Assembly: GCA_949297775.1 (NCBI GenBank)
Contig: CASFTM010000009.1
Location: 1 to 64,000, forward strand
Reading direction: 5' to 3'
DNA from: an uncultured bacterium
GTDB taxonomy: Bacteria > Elusimicrobiota > Elusimicrobia > Elusimicrobiales > Elusimicrobiaceae
DNA: 64,000 nucleotides
The stretch's first letter is position 1. Each line of letters begins with the position of its first letter. A model generated the notes under the pieces. That model did not search any database. It saw only the letters and a list, made by a program, of their open reading frames with translations, and was not told the DNA's origin. Shown one piece after another: positions 33,254 to 42,227 of the stretch. Position numbers and translations under genes: made by a program.

Positions 33254-34921
33254 ATGAAAATAAGCGACGCAAATAACATTTTTTGCCAACTCAAAAGCGA
33301 ATACGATTTATGGGTAAATGCGTGGAAAGAACTCGCGCGTTTTTTGGCTCCTACCTCCGGCAGTTTTGACGATGATGCTAAAAGCAAACGGGGCCAAAAA
33401 ATTGACCACAAAACTATTTTAGACAGTACGGCCGCCCGTGCCGTGGCTATTTTGTCGGCCGGGATGATGAGCGGATTAACGTCGCCCTCGCGCTCTTGGT
33501 TTGAACTGACCATTGACGGCCCGCAACAAGAACAAACAAACGCCGTAAAACGCTGGCTTGCGGATGTGAAACAAGTGATTGAGCGTGTGTTTGCTAAGTC
33601 CAACCTTTACGCGTGCCTACGTAATTTCTATGAGGAAATTGCCGTATTTTGCACCGGGGCGTTTGTGGTAGAGGAGGACTACGAAACTGTTATACACTGC
33701 CGCCCGCTTACTATTGGCGAGTTTATGCTTGCACACGATAGCCGCGGCCGCATTGATACCTACGGCCGGGAGTTTTACATGACCGTGGCGCAACTGGTCG
33801 GGGAGTTTGGAATTGAAAACGTACCGCCCGCCATACGTCAACAGTACAACGATAAAAAATACGCTAACCAGTACAAAGTAAGACATCTCATTATGCCTAA
33901 CCGGGAACGTGAGCCCGGAGCCATCGGCAATAAAAATATGCCCTTTGTGTCGGTGTATTGGATGGACGGACAGGAACGCTTTTTACGTGAGTCGGGTTAT
34001 GAGGATTTCCCGGTGATTGCAAGCCGATGGGAAGTAAAACGCCCCAACGATACTTACGGCCGCGGGCCGGGCTGGACGGTACTGGGCGACGTGAAAATGC
34101 TCCAAAAAATGCAAAAGAAAAAGTTAGAGGCCTTAGATAAGAGCATTGACCCGCCGCTGATGGTATCTAACAAAGTGCAAGGCGAAATTAACCTTATGCC
34201 CGGCGGGCTTACACGCCATAGCGACACAACCGATGCCGCCGTGCGCCCCGTGTATCAAGTACAACCCGACCTCAAAAGTTTGGAATACTCCATAGAGCAA
34301 ACCCGCCAACGTATCAGCGAGCAGTTTTTCGCCGATATGTTTTTAATGATTTCCAACATTGACGCCGGGAAAATGACCGCTACCGAAGTGGCCGAACGTA
34401 CGCAAGAAAAAATGATGATGTTAGGGCCAGTTTTGGAACGCCTTAAAAACGAACTACTAGACCCGCTTATTGAGCGTACGTTTAATATCTGCAACCGCGC
34501 CGGGATTTTACCGCCTCCGCCGGAGGAAATACAGGGCCGCAATATCAACGTGTCTTATATTTCCATGATTGCACAAGCACAAAAAGCAACCGCGCTTAAC
34601 TCTATCCGGCAAGGTGCTCAGTTTGCCGCCGAACTGGCGCAAGTGCAAGCCGCCAACGCGCAAGCCGAAGTGTTGGACGTGGTGGACTTTGACGGGGCTT
34701 TGCGTGAGGGATTAGAGGCCATCGGCGCAACGCCCAAAATGGTGCGCCCGGATGAGGAGGTACAGGCCTCCCGCCAAGCACGGGCCGAACAACAACAGGC
34801 CCTCGCCCAGCAAGCACAAATTGCCGAGGCCGTAAAGAGTGCTAAAACCTTGGCCGATACCCCGCTTAACACGGGCTCAGCATTAGACGTTGTGGCACAA
34901 CAAGGAGGCGTAAATGAGTAA
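33254..34921 (+). CDS. Portal (head-tail connector), T7 gp8 family
   Basis: 555 residues, the usual connector length. The start 'YDLWVNAWKELARFLAPTSG', 'DSTAARAVAILSAGMMSGLT' and 'FYEEIAVFCTGAFVVEED' are hallmarks of the head-tail connector family, as is 'KMTATEVAERTQEKMMMLGP'. A dodecamer forms the DNA entry channel. The C-terminus is Gln/Ala-rich. Confidence 0.95.
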   Translation: MKISDANNIFCQLKSEYDLWVNAWKELARFLAPTSGSFDDDAKSKRGQKIDHKTILDSTAARAVAILSAGMMSGLTSPSRSWFELTIDGPQQEQTNAVKRWLADVKQVIERVFAKSNLYACLRNFYEEIAVFCTGAFVVEEDYETVIHCRPLTIGEFMLAHDSRGRIDTYGREFYMTVAQLVGEFGIENVPPAIRQQYNDKKYANQYKVRHLIMPNREREPGAIGNKNMPFVSVYWMDGQERFLRESGYEDFPVIASRWEVKRPNDTYGRGPGWTVLGDVKMLQKMQKKKLEALDKSIDPPLMVSNKVQGEINLMPGGLTRHSDTTDAAVRPVYQVQPDLKSLEYSIEQTRQRISEQFFADMFLMISNIDAGKMTATEVAERTQEKMMMLGPVLERLKNELLDPLIERTFNICNRAGILPPPPEEIQGRNINVSYISMIAQAQKATALNSIRQGAQFAAELAQVQAANAQAEVLDVVDFDGALREGLEAIGATPKMVRPDEEVQASRQARAEQQQALAQQAQIAEAVKSAKTLADTPLNTGSALDVVAQQGGVNE

Positions 34922-35234
34922 AGCAGAATTTCAACAAAAGCGCACGCGCGATATTGAAAAGCGCACGATTAACGATTGGCGGCGCGTACTGAATTTAGTA
35001 GAGGGCCGCCGGGTGATTTATTCGCTTTTCTTGGCCACCAATCACCGCCAAAACGCTTTTGTTCCGGGTGATACCCACGCCACGGCGTACAACTGCGCCA
35101 TGCGCGCCTTGGGTAACTGGATAGAGGATTTTGTGCGTAAGGCCGATTCCGCCGCTTACGAACAAATGAAACAAGAATACGAGGCGGAAATTAAGCAGTT
35201 AGCAACAGACCTAAAAAACGTGGAGGATGACTAA
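34914..35234 (+). CDS. Bbp19-like phage protein
   Basis: 106 residues. 'RVLNLVEGRRVIYSLFLATNH' and 'YNCAMRALGNWI' match the pattern of the small Bbp19 family found between portal and scaffold in BPP-1-like phages. Overlaps the portal by 8 bases. The role is unproven. Confidence 0.7.
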   Translation: MSKAEFQQKRTRDIEKRTINDWRRVLNLVEGRRVIYSLFLATNHRQNAFVPGDTHATAYNCAMRALGNWIEDFVRKADSAAYEQMKQEYEAEIKQLATDLKNVEDD

Positions 35235-35235
35235 A

Positions 35236-36018
35236 ATGAACAGACACAAACTTATCCGTATGCTGATGGCACAGGCCGGAGGCCCGGCCGATGTGGGTGG
35301 AGCCGGAACGGACACCCCGCCCGCCGATAACAACCCGGACAAAGGTACCGACACCCCGCCAGCCGGAGGGCAAGGCGCGAGCGGTACTGATACCCCGCCC
35401 GCCGATAACAACCCGGACAAGGGCACAGACACCCCGCCCGCCGGAAAGGACGGCAAGGCGGATGAAAAACACTCTTTGCTTGGGGGAGCCAAAACAGACG
35501 ACGGCAAAAAGCCCGGTACTGATGGCTCCGCTGACACCAACCCGGACGGCGGCAAAAAACCCGGCGACGGACAAGACACCCCGCAAGACCCGTACAAGGA
35601 TTTATCCTTGCCCGGAGGCGCGGCGGTGGATGCACAAGAACTGGCCAAATACAAAGAATTGGCCAAAACCATCAACTTAAAGCCCGAAGACGCCCAGCGC
35701 ATTTTGGACTTTGAGGCAGAACGCTTATCTGCCGGAGCGGCCGCGGCCGCGGCGGCTTGGCAAGAGCAAGTAAAACAGGAACACGGCGACAAATTGCCTA
35801 TCGTAATGGCCACGTGCGCACGGGCGATAGATAAATTTGGCGGCGATGAACTGCGCACGCTCTTAGACCAAACGGGCTTGGGAAACCATCCCCTTATGGT
35901 TAAAGCGTTCTTTCAAGCGGGATCACTGCTTAAAGAGGACAAGCAAGTGAACTCTAACGGAGCCGCCAAGGGTAATGTTACGTTTACACAAGCCCTTTAC
36001 GGGAAACGTTCAAACTAA
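35236..36018 (+). CDS. Capsid scaffolding-like protein
   Basis: 260 residues. The first half is a disordered Asp/Pro/Gly/Thr-rich region with tandem 'GTDTPPADNNPDKGTDTPPA' units, the second is helical ('AKTINLKPEDAQRILDFEAE'). Composition and position just before the major capsid gene indicate a scaffold. ATG 35236 is chosen over 35227 because GGAGG sits 9 nt upstream. Confidence 0.78.
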   Translation: MNRHKLIRMLMAQAGGPADVGGAGTDTPPADNNPDKGTDTPPAGGQGASGTDTPPADNNPDKGTDTPPAGKDGKADEKHSLLGGAKTDDGKKPGTDGSADTNPDGGKKPGDGQDTPQDPYKDLSLPGGAAVDAQELAKYKELAKTINLKPEDAQRILDFEAERLSAGAAAAAAAWQEQVKQEHGDKLPIVMATCARAIDKFGGDELRTLLDQTGLGNHPLMVKAFFQAGSLLKEDKQVNSNGAAKGNVTFTQALYGKRSN

Positions 36019-36035
36019 AAACGAGGTAAAACAAC

Positions 36036-37025
36036 ATGGCAATTATTGCTGACCAGATGTATAACCTCCGCGATGCCGCCGCTCAATTTGCCCCCGATGG
36101 GCAAGAGTTAGCCGTCGCCGAGGTACTGAGCCAAACCAATGACATCATTGGGGATATGCTCATGAAAGAAAGTAACCTAGACAGCGGCCACGAATACGCG
36201 GTACGCACTGGGATTCCCGCCGGAACTTGGCGGCGTGCCTATCAAGGCGTAGATGCGGAAAAAGCCACTCAAAAAGTGGTCTTGGCCCGCCCCGGCACGT
36301 TGGGTGCTTATTCCGTGGTAGATAAACTCATCGCGGAAAAAGGCGGCCACGTGGATGCGGTACGCGCCGGACAATCCAAAGGCATTATCGCGGGTATGAG
36401 CGACACTGTCGCCTCTGCCTTAATCTACGGCGGTAAAAAGGAATTGGAAAAATGTGTCGGTTTAGCCGAATACTACAATACCACCAAATCGTCCGTAGAT
36501 ACTTCCCGCAACGTAGTCAACGCGGGCGGCACTGCCGGAAACGACAAAACCTCCATTTACTTGGTGGTTTGGGATAGCGATAAAGTGTTCGGCTTTTGGC
36601 CCAAAGGGTCTAAGGCGGGTATTTCTCGCGAGGACTTCGGCCTTGTCAACCACTTAGACACCAACACCAACAAAGAATATCCCGCTTACAAGGAATACTT
36701 TGAATGGCAAATCGGCTTAGCGGTACAGGATTGGCGTTATGCGGCCCGTGTCGCTAACATCAATACGGGCGACTTGGCCAACGTGGACTTGTACGGCCTT
36801 ATCCAAGACGCTGAGGAAAGAATCCAAAAAATCGGTGTCGGTAAAGCCGTGCTTTACATGAACAGAACTGTCCGCGCCGCTCTGCGTAAACAGTTAGGTA
36901 AAAAAGCCAACGTCAACTATGCCCCCGATCAACCGGGCGCAAAGCCGATCTTAACCGTGGACGACATCCCGGTGCATATCTGCGACGCGATTATCAACAC
37001 GGAATCGCTCGTTAGCAACAGTTAA
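36036..37025 (+). CDS. Major capsid protein (BPP-1-like)
   Basis: 329 residues. HK97-like signs: 'GIPAGTWRRAYQGV' in the N-terminal arm region and 'KAVLYMNRTVRAALRKQ' as spine helix, then a C-terminal P-domain 'DDIPVHICDAIINTE'. It follows the scaffold directly and has a strong ribosome site (GAGGTAAAA). The pattern matches the capsid of Bordetella BPP-1-type podoviruses. Confidence 0.85.
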   Translation: MAIIADQMYNLRDAAAQFAPDGQELAVAEVLSQTNDIIGDMLMKESNLDSGHEYAVRTGIPAGTWRRAYQGVDAEKATQKVVLARPGTLGAYSVVDKLIAEKGGHVDAVRAGQSKGIIAGMSDTVASALIYGGKKELEKCVGLAEYYNTTKSSVDTSRNVVNAGGTAGNDKTSIYLVVWDSDKVFGFWPKGSKAGISREDFGLVNHLDTNTNKEYPAYKEYFEWQIGLAVQDWRYAARVANINTGDLANVDLYGLIQDAEERIQKIGVGKAVLYMNRTVRAALRKQLGKKANVNYAPDQPGAKPILTVDDIPVHICDAIINTESLVSNS

Positions 37026-37038
37026 GGAGGTACGGAAA

Positions 37039-37419
37039 ATGATTGATAATTCCTTAGTATTTTCCGATAAGCAAGTCGTAACTACTACGGCTGCCAGCAC
37101 AAACGTCGTTAAAACAAACGGCGGTGATGTGCCTAACCGCTTGTTCTTGGTAGTGCGTGTAGATACCGCCTTTGCCGGGTGCACGAGCGTAACCCCCTCG
37201 GTGGAAACCGACGACGCTTCCGCGTTCTCGTCTGCCGAAACGGTGGCAACGTTCCCTACCTATCCCGTGGCCTCTTTGACCGCCGGGATGTTAGGGATTA
37301 TCCCTCTGCCGCTGGGGCTCAAGGACTACTTACGTATGAAATATACCGTAGTAGGTACCGCCACTGCCGGGAAAATCAGCGCGTTTATTACTGATAACCC
37401 GAACATTGGCATTGACTAA
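37039..37419 (+). CDS. Capsid cement/decoration protein (Bbp16-like)
   Basis: 126 residues, beta-rich, Thr/Ala-rich: 'NRLFLVVRVDTAFAG', 'LGIIPLPLGLKDYLRMKY'. Position immediately after the capsid gene and pattern match Bbp16-type cement proteins that bind the outside of the shell. Confidence 0.78.
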   Translation: MIDNSLVFSDKQVVTTTAASTNVVKTNGGDVPNRLFLVVRVDTAFAGCTSVTPSVETDDASAFSSAETVATFPTYPVASLTAGMLGIIPLPLGLKDYLRMKYTVVGTATAGKISAFITDNPNIGID

Positions 37420-37429
37420 GAGTGAAACC

Positions 37430-37460
37430 AACCCGCCGGGCTATTCTCCCCCGGCGGGTT
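37430..37460 (+). other. GC-rich intergenic hairpin between head and tail genes
   Basis: AACCCGCCGGG / CCCGGCGGGTT perfect 11-bp stem with a 9-nt loop and no T-run. It may protect the abundant capsid mRNA or attenuate tail gene expression. Confidence 0.55.
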
Positions 37461-37472
37461 ACAAGGGGAATT

Positions 37473-38072
37473 ATGGCAAACGATATTTCTAAAACTTCTA
37501 TTATCAATTTGGCCTTGGCTAACCTTGGCCAAAAACTTGTTTCATCGGCAGACGAAAACACGCAAACCGCGCGTACTGCCAAATTGATGTATGACTTTGT
37601 GCGTCGTACTTTACTGCGCGCGCACGATTGGGCTTTTTCTTTACGCTGGGCCGACTTAGCGGCCAGCACTACCGAGAGCCCGTCGGTAAATTTGCCGTAT
37701 GTGTTTGCGGTGCCAAGCAACAGTTTATTTATTAAAAAAATCGCTTACGAGGGTGTACCCTTGCACCACCAACTCCCCTACAATCTTTTTAACGATAACC
37801 AAGGCAACAAACTGGTAGCGTGCCCGTATGAAAACGCAAAGGCCCTTTATGTAGCCGACGAGGAAAACACCGTTTTATTTGACCCCGCTTTTGTGGCGTG
37901 TTTTGCCTTGCTATTGGCCGCCGAACTGGCCGTACCACTTGCCGGGGATAGTGAACTGGCTAAACTTATGCTTTCAAAGTACCAAAGCAAATTAGACGAG
38001 GCACGGCAAGCGAACAAAATTGAACAGTTTGAAGTGCCGGAAAAAACAAGTGCATTTTTGGAGGCGCGCTAA
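37473..38072 (+). CDS. Tail tubular protein A-like (T7 gp11)
   Basis: 199 residues from ATG 37473 (GGGG upstream). 'IINLALANLGQKLVSSADEN' and 'LRAHDWAFSLRWADLA' are characteristic of gp11-like adaptor proteins that ring the portal. It ends one base into the next gene. Confidence 0.87.
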   Translation: MANDISKTSIINLALANLGQKLVSSADENTQTARTAKLMYDFVRRTLLRAHDWAFSLRWADLAASTTESPSVNLPYVFAVPSNSLFIKKIAYEGVPLHHQLPYNLFNDNQGNKLVACPYENAKALYVADEENTVLFDPAFVACFALLLAAELAVPLAGDSELAKLMLSKYQSKLDEARQANKIEQFEVPEKTSAFLEAR

Positions 38073-41000
38073 TGCCCGTACATTTATTACAACCCTCTCT
38101 CAATGGTGGCGTTTCTGCCCCCGGATTATGGCACCGCATAGACCAGCAAAAATTTTCTACGTGGCTACGCGAGTGTATCAATTACTATGTGCTCCCGCAA
38201 GGCGGCGTTGCTAACCGCCCCGGTACGCTCATGCTGGCCCCGGTAAAGAAATTTGCTTACACCTACGAGGAGGAAATACCGCTTTATGCGTGGGGCATAC
38301 CCGGATATGAGAGCCGGACACTTTACACCGAAACCCCCACGCCGTCGGTAGGTGATACGGTTTATTTGACTACCGCAACAACCCCGTCCACTACCGTGAG
38401 TATCACGGGCGTAGATTTGAACAGCAACCCGCCCACCATTGACTACGCTAACTCGGCTATTCCCTCAACGGGTACGCTACTTAGGCAAACCTCATGGGAT
38501 ACCACCCGCACCGTAACAAAAACCGGGTACCGCTCTAAAAAAGCGCGGCTTTTGCCGTTTGTGTTTAGCAAGACACAGGCCTACGCCTTAGAGGTGGGCG
38601 CGGGGTATGTGCGCTTTTATAATTCAAACGGGCAACTGTTAGACGAACATGATTTAGTGTATGAAGTGGAAACCGATTTAGACGAGGGCGAACTGCAAGA
38701 TTTATATTACTGCCAATCGGCCGATGTAATGTATTTTGCGCGCAACGGACACCGCCCTAAACAACTGGAACGCTACGGGCACACCGATTGGAAATTTACT
38801 GACTATGTTTTTATGTACGGCCCGCTTAACCGGGAAAACAAAGATGAGTCGCTTAAAATTTCCGCTTGCTATAACAGCACGGACGGAAAATTTTATTTGA
38901 CGTGCGAAAACGATTTATTCAATGCGGGCGACGTAGGCGCGTGGTGGAAAATCAAACACCGCCTTAAAGCCGTGAACTTTTCCCCGCAATATACGGCACA
39001 GAGCAACGTAACCTCGGATGCTATGCTAATGACCGGGGAAATGGTAGTACAAACGACAGGCACGTGGGGCGGCAAAGTGGAAATACAATACTCCGCTGAC
39101 CCAAATGATGCAAACTCGTGGATGACTTTACACACCGTAAGTAGCATTATGTACCACGACCAAGCCGCCGACCAAGACGTAAATAGTTTTAATGCTAATG
39201 ACGTGGTATCTATCCCGGCCGGATTGTGGTGGATAAGAGTAAAACCGACCGTAACAAACGGTCGTTGCTACTTGCGCCTTGATTGCGAGGAACAGGAAGT
39301 AGGTATTTTTTACAAAATTACGGAGTACGTGAGCCCGCTTAAAGTAGCCGCTACACTGGTAAATGATACCAAGAATTTGGAAACCTACTTTTCTACGGGC
39401 CGGGAATACAAGTCGTGCATACCTACCTTTACGAGCGGCACGGCACCGTCCGGCACGTACTCGTCTTTGGAGGCCGACTTTTGGAAAGTGCTTGACGGAA
39501 AGAACGATACTGTATTTTCTATGGTGAACAACACCGACCAAGACCATGGCGGCTTTTCTTACACGTTCCCGGCGGCGGTGGTGATTACCTCTATTGCTAT
39601 TTTGGGCCACAACATTGAGGGCGCACTCGGCAATAGTACCGCCAACGATAACATTATTTTAAGACCGAACACGAGCGCGGGCGCGTTTAATGTGCGTAGT
39701 GTCCAGCGCGGCAAAGAGGTAACATTCACCGCCGGAGGACAAACCTATAAGGAAACATGGCGTATTTTTAACGTGGCCCCGGTAGTGGCTAGTGAAATAA
39801 ACTTTTACGTGTCGGCCGATTCCGCCTCCTCCAACACGTCGCCTAAACACTTAGTACAAATACAAGTGCGCGGTTATGACTACGTGGCCGGGCAAGAAAT
39901 TACTATTAACGCTACGGATAAATGGAGCGAGGGAGCATGGAGCGAAAAAAATGGCTGGCCCTCTTGTGTAGCGCAACACGGCGGCCGTTTGACATGGGGG
40001 CAATTAGATAGTGTGCAAGGTACGCAAATTGGCGGTAGCCATTCGTTTGCCACTTCTACCCCGTTAGAGGATAGCGACGGATTTTCTACCACCTTGCGCG
40101 ATGATGGTATTAACGCTATCAATGCGCTAGTAAGTATGAAAAACTTAGTGGCTTTTACAGCCGGCGGCACGTTTGCCTCTGATTCGGCCGTAATGACCCC
40201 CGCCGATTGCGGTATGCCTAAACAGACCGCTGACGGCGGATCTAATGTGCGCCCGGTAGTGATTGGGAGCCGTGCTATTTATGCCATGCCGAAAGGAACA
40301 AAAGTGCGTGATGCCGCTTATGATTATAGCGCAGATGTGGTACACGGTGATAATTTGTGTTGGATAGCCGCCCACCTTTTTGACAACGAACAAGTTATTG
40401 AGATGGCTTACCAGCAAGAGCCCGACGGGCTTTTGTGGGTGCTACTGGCCAGCGGAAAGTTATTGTGCCTTACCTACGTGCACGCCGAAAATGTACTCGC
40501 GTGGACGGAAATGGAAACCGACGGGTTGGTAGAAAGTATTTGTTGTATTCCCGGCCAAAGCCGCGACGAACTTTTCTTAATCGTCAACCGCGACGGTACG
40601 CGTTATGTGGAAAAAATGGCCGACCGTTTGGCCAGTAAAGACCCCAAAGAGCAGTTTTTCGTAGATTGCGGACGAACGTATAGAGGCCCGGCCGCAACCG
40701 TAATTACCGGGCTTGATTATTTAGAGGGCAAAGAAGTGGCTATTTTGGCCGATGGCCAAGTATGCCAACGACAAACCGTAACAAACGGGCAAATTACACT
40801 CACCGCACCCGCCAGCGTGGTACATGTGGGTTTGCCTTATACGGCGCATTTACGCACGTTAAGCGGTGATTTGAATACCGATAGCGGCTCCGTTATGGCC
40901 AAAAAGAAACGCTTTGTCGGCGCGCTTGTGTGTTTTGTGGATAGCCGAAACGCGCGTGTGGGAGCCGATGCCGACCTCATGGAAACGTGGAGCCCGGAAT

Positions 41001-41164
41001 ACCCGATTACGCTAAACGAGGGAAAGGGGCTTGTTACCGAGGATGTACGCTTTACGTTTGGGGCCAGTTACGAACAAATGCCAAGCGTGATAGTGGAGCA
41101 ACAAGACCCGCTCCCGCTTTTAGTTACGGCCATTGTGCCTTGCGCCTCAGTGGGGAACGTATGA
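38072..41164 (+). CDS. Tail tubular protein B-like nozzle (T7 gp12)
   Basis: 1030 residues. The start 'LLQPSLNGGVSAPGLWHRID' followed by 'NYYVLPQGGVANRPGT' is typical of podovirus nozzle proteins that cap the tail tube. The rest is beta-rich with repeated platforms. Overlaps both neighbours by 1-4 bases. Confidence 0.87.
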   Translation: MPVHLLQPSLNGGVSAPGLWHRIDQQKFSTWLRECINYYVLPQGGVANRPGTLMLAPVKKFAYTYEEEIPLYAWGIPGYESRTLYTETPTPSVGDTVYLTTATTPSTTVSITGVDLNSNPPTIDYANSAIPSTGTLLRQTSWDTTRTVTKTGYRSKKARLLPFVFSKTQAYALEVGAGYVRFYNSNGQLLDEHDLVYEVETDLDEGELQDLYYCQSADVMYFARNGHRPKQLERYGHTDWKFTDYVFMYGPLNRENKDESLKISACYNSTDGKFYLTCENDLFNAGDVGAWWKIKHRLKAVNFSPQYTAQSNVTSDAMLMTGEMVVQTTGTWGGKVEIQYSADPNDANSWMTLHTVSSIMYHDQAADQDVNSFNANDVVSIPAGLWWIRVKPTVTNGRCYLRLDCEEQEVGIFYKITEYVSPLKVAATLVNDTKNLETYFSTGREYKSCIPTFTSGTAPSGTYSSLEADFWKVLDGKNDTVFSMVNNTDQDHGGFSYTFPAAVVITSIAILGHNIEGALGNSTANDNIILRPNTSAGAFNVRSVQRGKEVTFTAGGQTYKETWRIFNVAPVVASEINFYVSADSASSNTSPKHLVQIQVRGYDYVAGQEITINATDKWSEGAWSEKNGWPSCVAQHGGRLTWGQLDSVQGTQIGGSHSFATSTPLEDSDGFSTTLRDDGINAINALVSMKNLVAFTAGGTFASDSAVMTPADCGMPKQTADGGSNVRPVVIGSRAIYAMPKGTKVRDAAYDYSADVVHGDNLCWIAAHLFDNEQVIEMAYQQEPDGLLWVLLASGKLLCLTYVHAENVLAWTEMETDGLVESICCIPGQSRDELFLIVNRDGTRYVEKMADRLASKDPKEQFFVDCGRTYRGPAATVITGLDYLEGKEVAILADGQVCQRQTVTNGQITLTAPASVVHVGLPYTAHLRTLSGDLNTDSGSVMAKKKRFVGALVCFVDSRNARVGADADLMETWSPEYPITLNEGKGLVTEDVRFTFGASYEQMPSVIVEQQDPLPLLVTAIVPCASVGNV

Positions 41165-41619
41165 TACATATTGCGCGTACTACGCCGGAACATACAGAAT
41201 ATGTAGCCGCCCACTTGCGGCCCGGCGATATTGACGAATTAAAACACGCCGGGCGTACCGACTACGCGCAAGCCGTGCGCGAAAGCGTGGAGGTAAGCAC
41301 GTTTGCTTTTACGGCTTTACATGACGGCGTGCCGATGTGTTTATTTGGGCTTAGGCCGGACGGTATTTTATCACCGCGCGCCCGTGTGTGGCTATTGGGT
41401 ACGCCGGAAATTAACACCACTAAAAAAGGATTTATAAAAACGTGCCGGATGGTGGTGGATGGATTACTTGATATTTACCCGGTGCTTTACAACGCGGTGG
41501 ATGCGCAATACCCGCAAGCCCACCGTTTGCTTTGTTTTTTGAAAGCGGATTTTGTGAAAAAGGTTACTTCCCCAAACGGGAGCCCTTTTATTCTATTTGA
41601 AATACGGAGGAAAAAATAA
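41161..41619 (+). CDS. T7 gp13-like / GNAT-fold virion protein
   Basis: 152 residues. 'VSTFAFTALHDGVPMCLFGL' and 'ARVWLLGTPEINTTKKGFI' match the gp13-like phage family, which has an acetyltransferase-like fold and is needed for virion assembly in T7. The true start is ATGA overlapping the nozzle stop; a longer upstream extension lies entirely inside the nozzle gene. Confidence 0.82.
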   Translation: MIHIARTTPEHTEYVAAHLRPGDIDELKHAGRTDYAQAVRESVEVSTFAFTALHDGVPMCLFGLRPDGILSPRARVWLLGTPEINTTKKGFIKTCRMVVDGLLDIYPVLYNAVDAQYPQAHRLLCFLKADFVKKVTSPNGSPFILFEIRRKK

Positions 41620-42227
41620 TGTGTACTGCTAACAATTCCGCCGCCAATGGGGCGGCCGCCACGCAAACAAAAACAGCGTTTTATAAAAACCCGCAATTTT
41701 GGCGCGGGGCCGGAACGGGCCTTGCGATCGGTAGCGGGATTATGAGCGCGTCTAGCGCGATTACCTCCGGCCGCGCCGAACAGGCCAACCTTACCGCGCA
41801 AGCCCGCGCGGTAGAAACGCAAGCCGCCTTAGACGAACTGAGCACTAACCGACAAATTAAATACGACTTACAAAACGCCGCTTTTCAAGTAAGACAGGCC
41901 CGCCGTGCCGGGCGGCAAAACTACGGCAAACAATTAGTAGCCGCGGCCGCCAACGGAACGGATTTGAGTAGCGTTTCCTTTGAGGATGTAGTGCTTGATA
42001 GTTTGCGCGCCGAGCAAGAGGATATAGATTTTATCAAACGCACGGCCTCCGCGCGTGCGGGTGAAATGCAACTGCAAGCCGAACTTAACAAAGTAGGCGC
42101 GCATGGCCAAGCCGAACAAATGCGTATTGCCGGAAAGTACGCAAAGAAAGCCGGACGTATTAACGCCTATTCGTCTATCTTATCCTCTGCCGCCATGGTG
42201 GCCGGGATGTGGGGAGGTGCCAAATGA
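41619..42227 (+). CDS. Internal virion protein (T7 gp14-like)
   Basis: 202 residues. A Gly/Ala-rich hydrophobic N-terminal stretch ('GTGLAIGSGIMSASSAITSG') precedes a long helix with 'RQARRAGRQNYGKQLVAAAA' and 'DVVLDSLRAEQEDIDFI'. This matches gp14-type ejection proteins that form a channel in the outer membrane. Confidence 0.8.
   Translation: MCTANNSAANGAAATQTKTAFYKNPQFWRGAGTGLAIGSGIMSASSAITSGRAEQANLTAQARAVETQAALDELSTNRQIKYDLQNAAFQVRQARRAGRQNYGKQLVAAAANGTDLSSVSFEDVVLDSLRAEQEDIDFIKRTASARAGEMQLQAELNKVGAHGQAEQMRIAGKYAKKAGRINAYSSILSSAAMVAGMWGGAK

Noticed and set aside
40987-41160. N-terminal extension of the gp13-like protein
   Set aside because: Lies wholly inside the nozzle gene in another frame; the conserved protein starts at the ATGA overlap at 41161.
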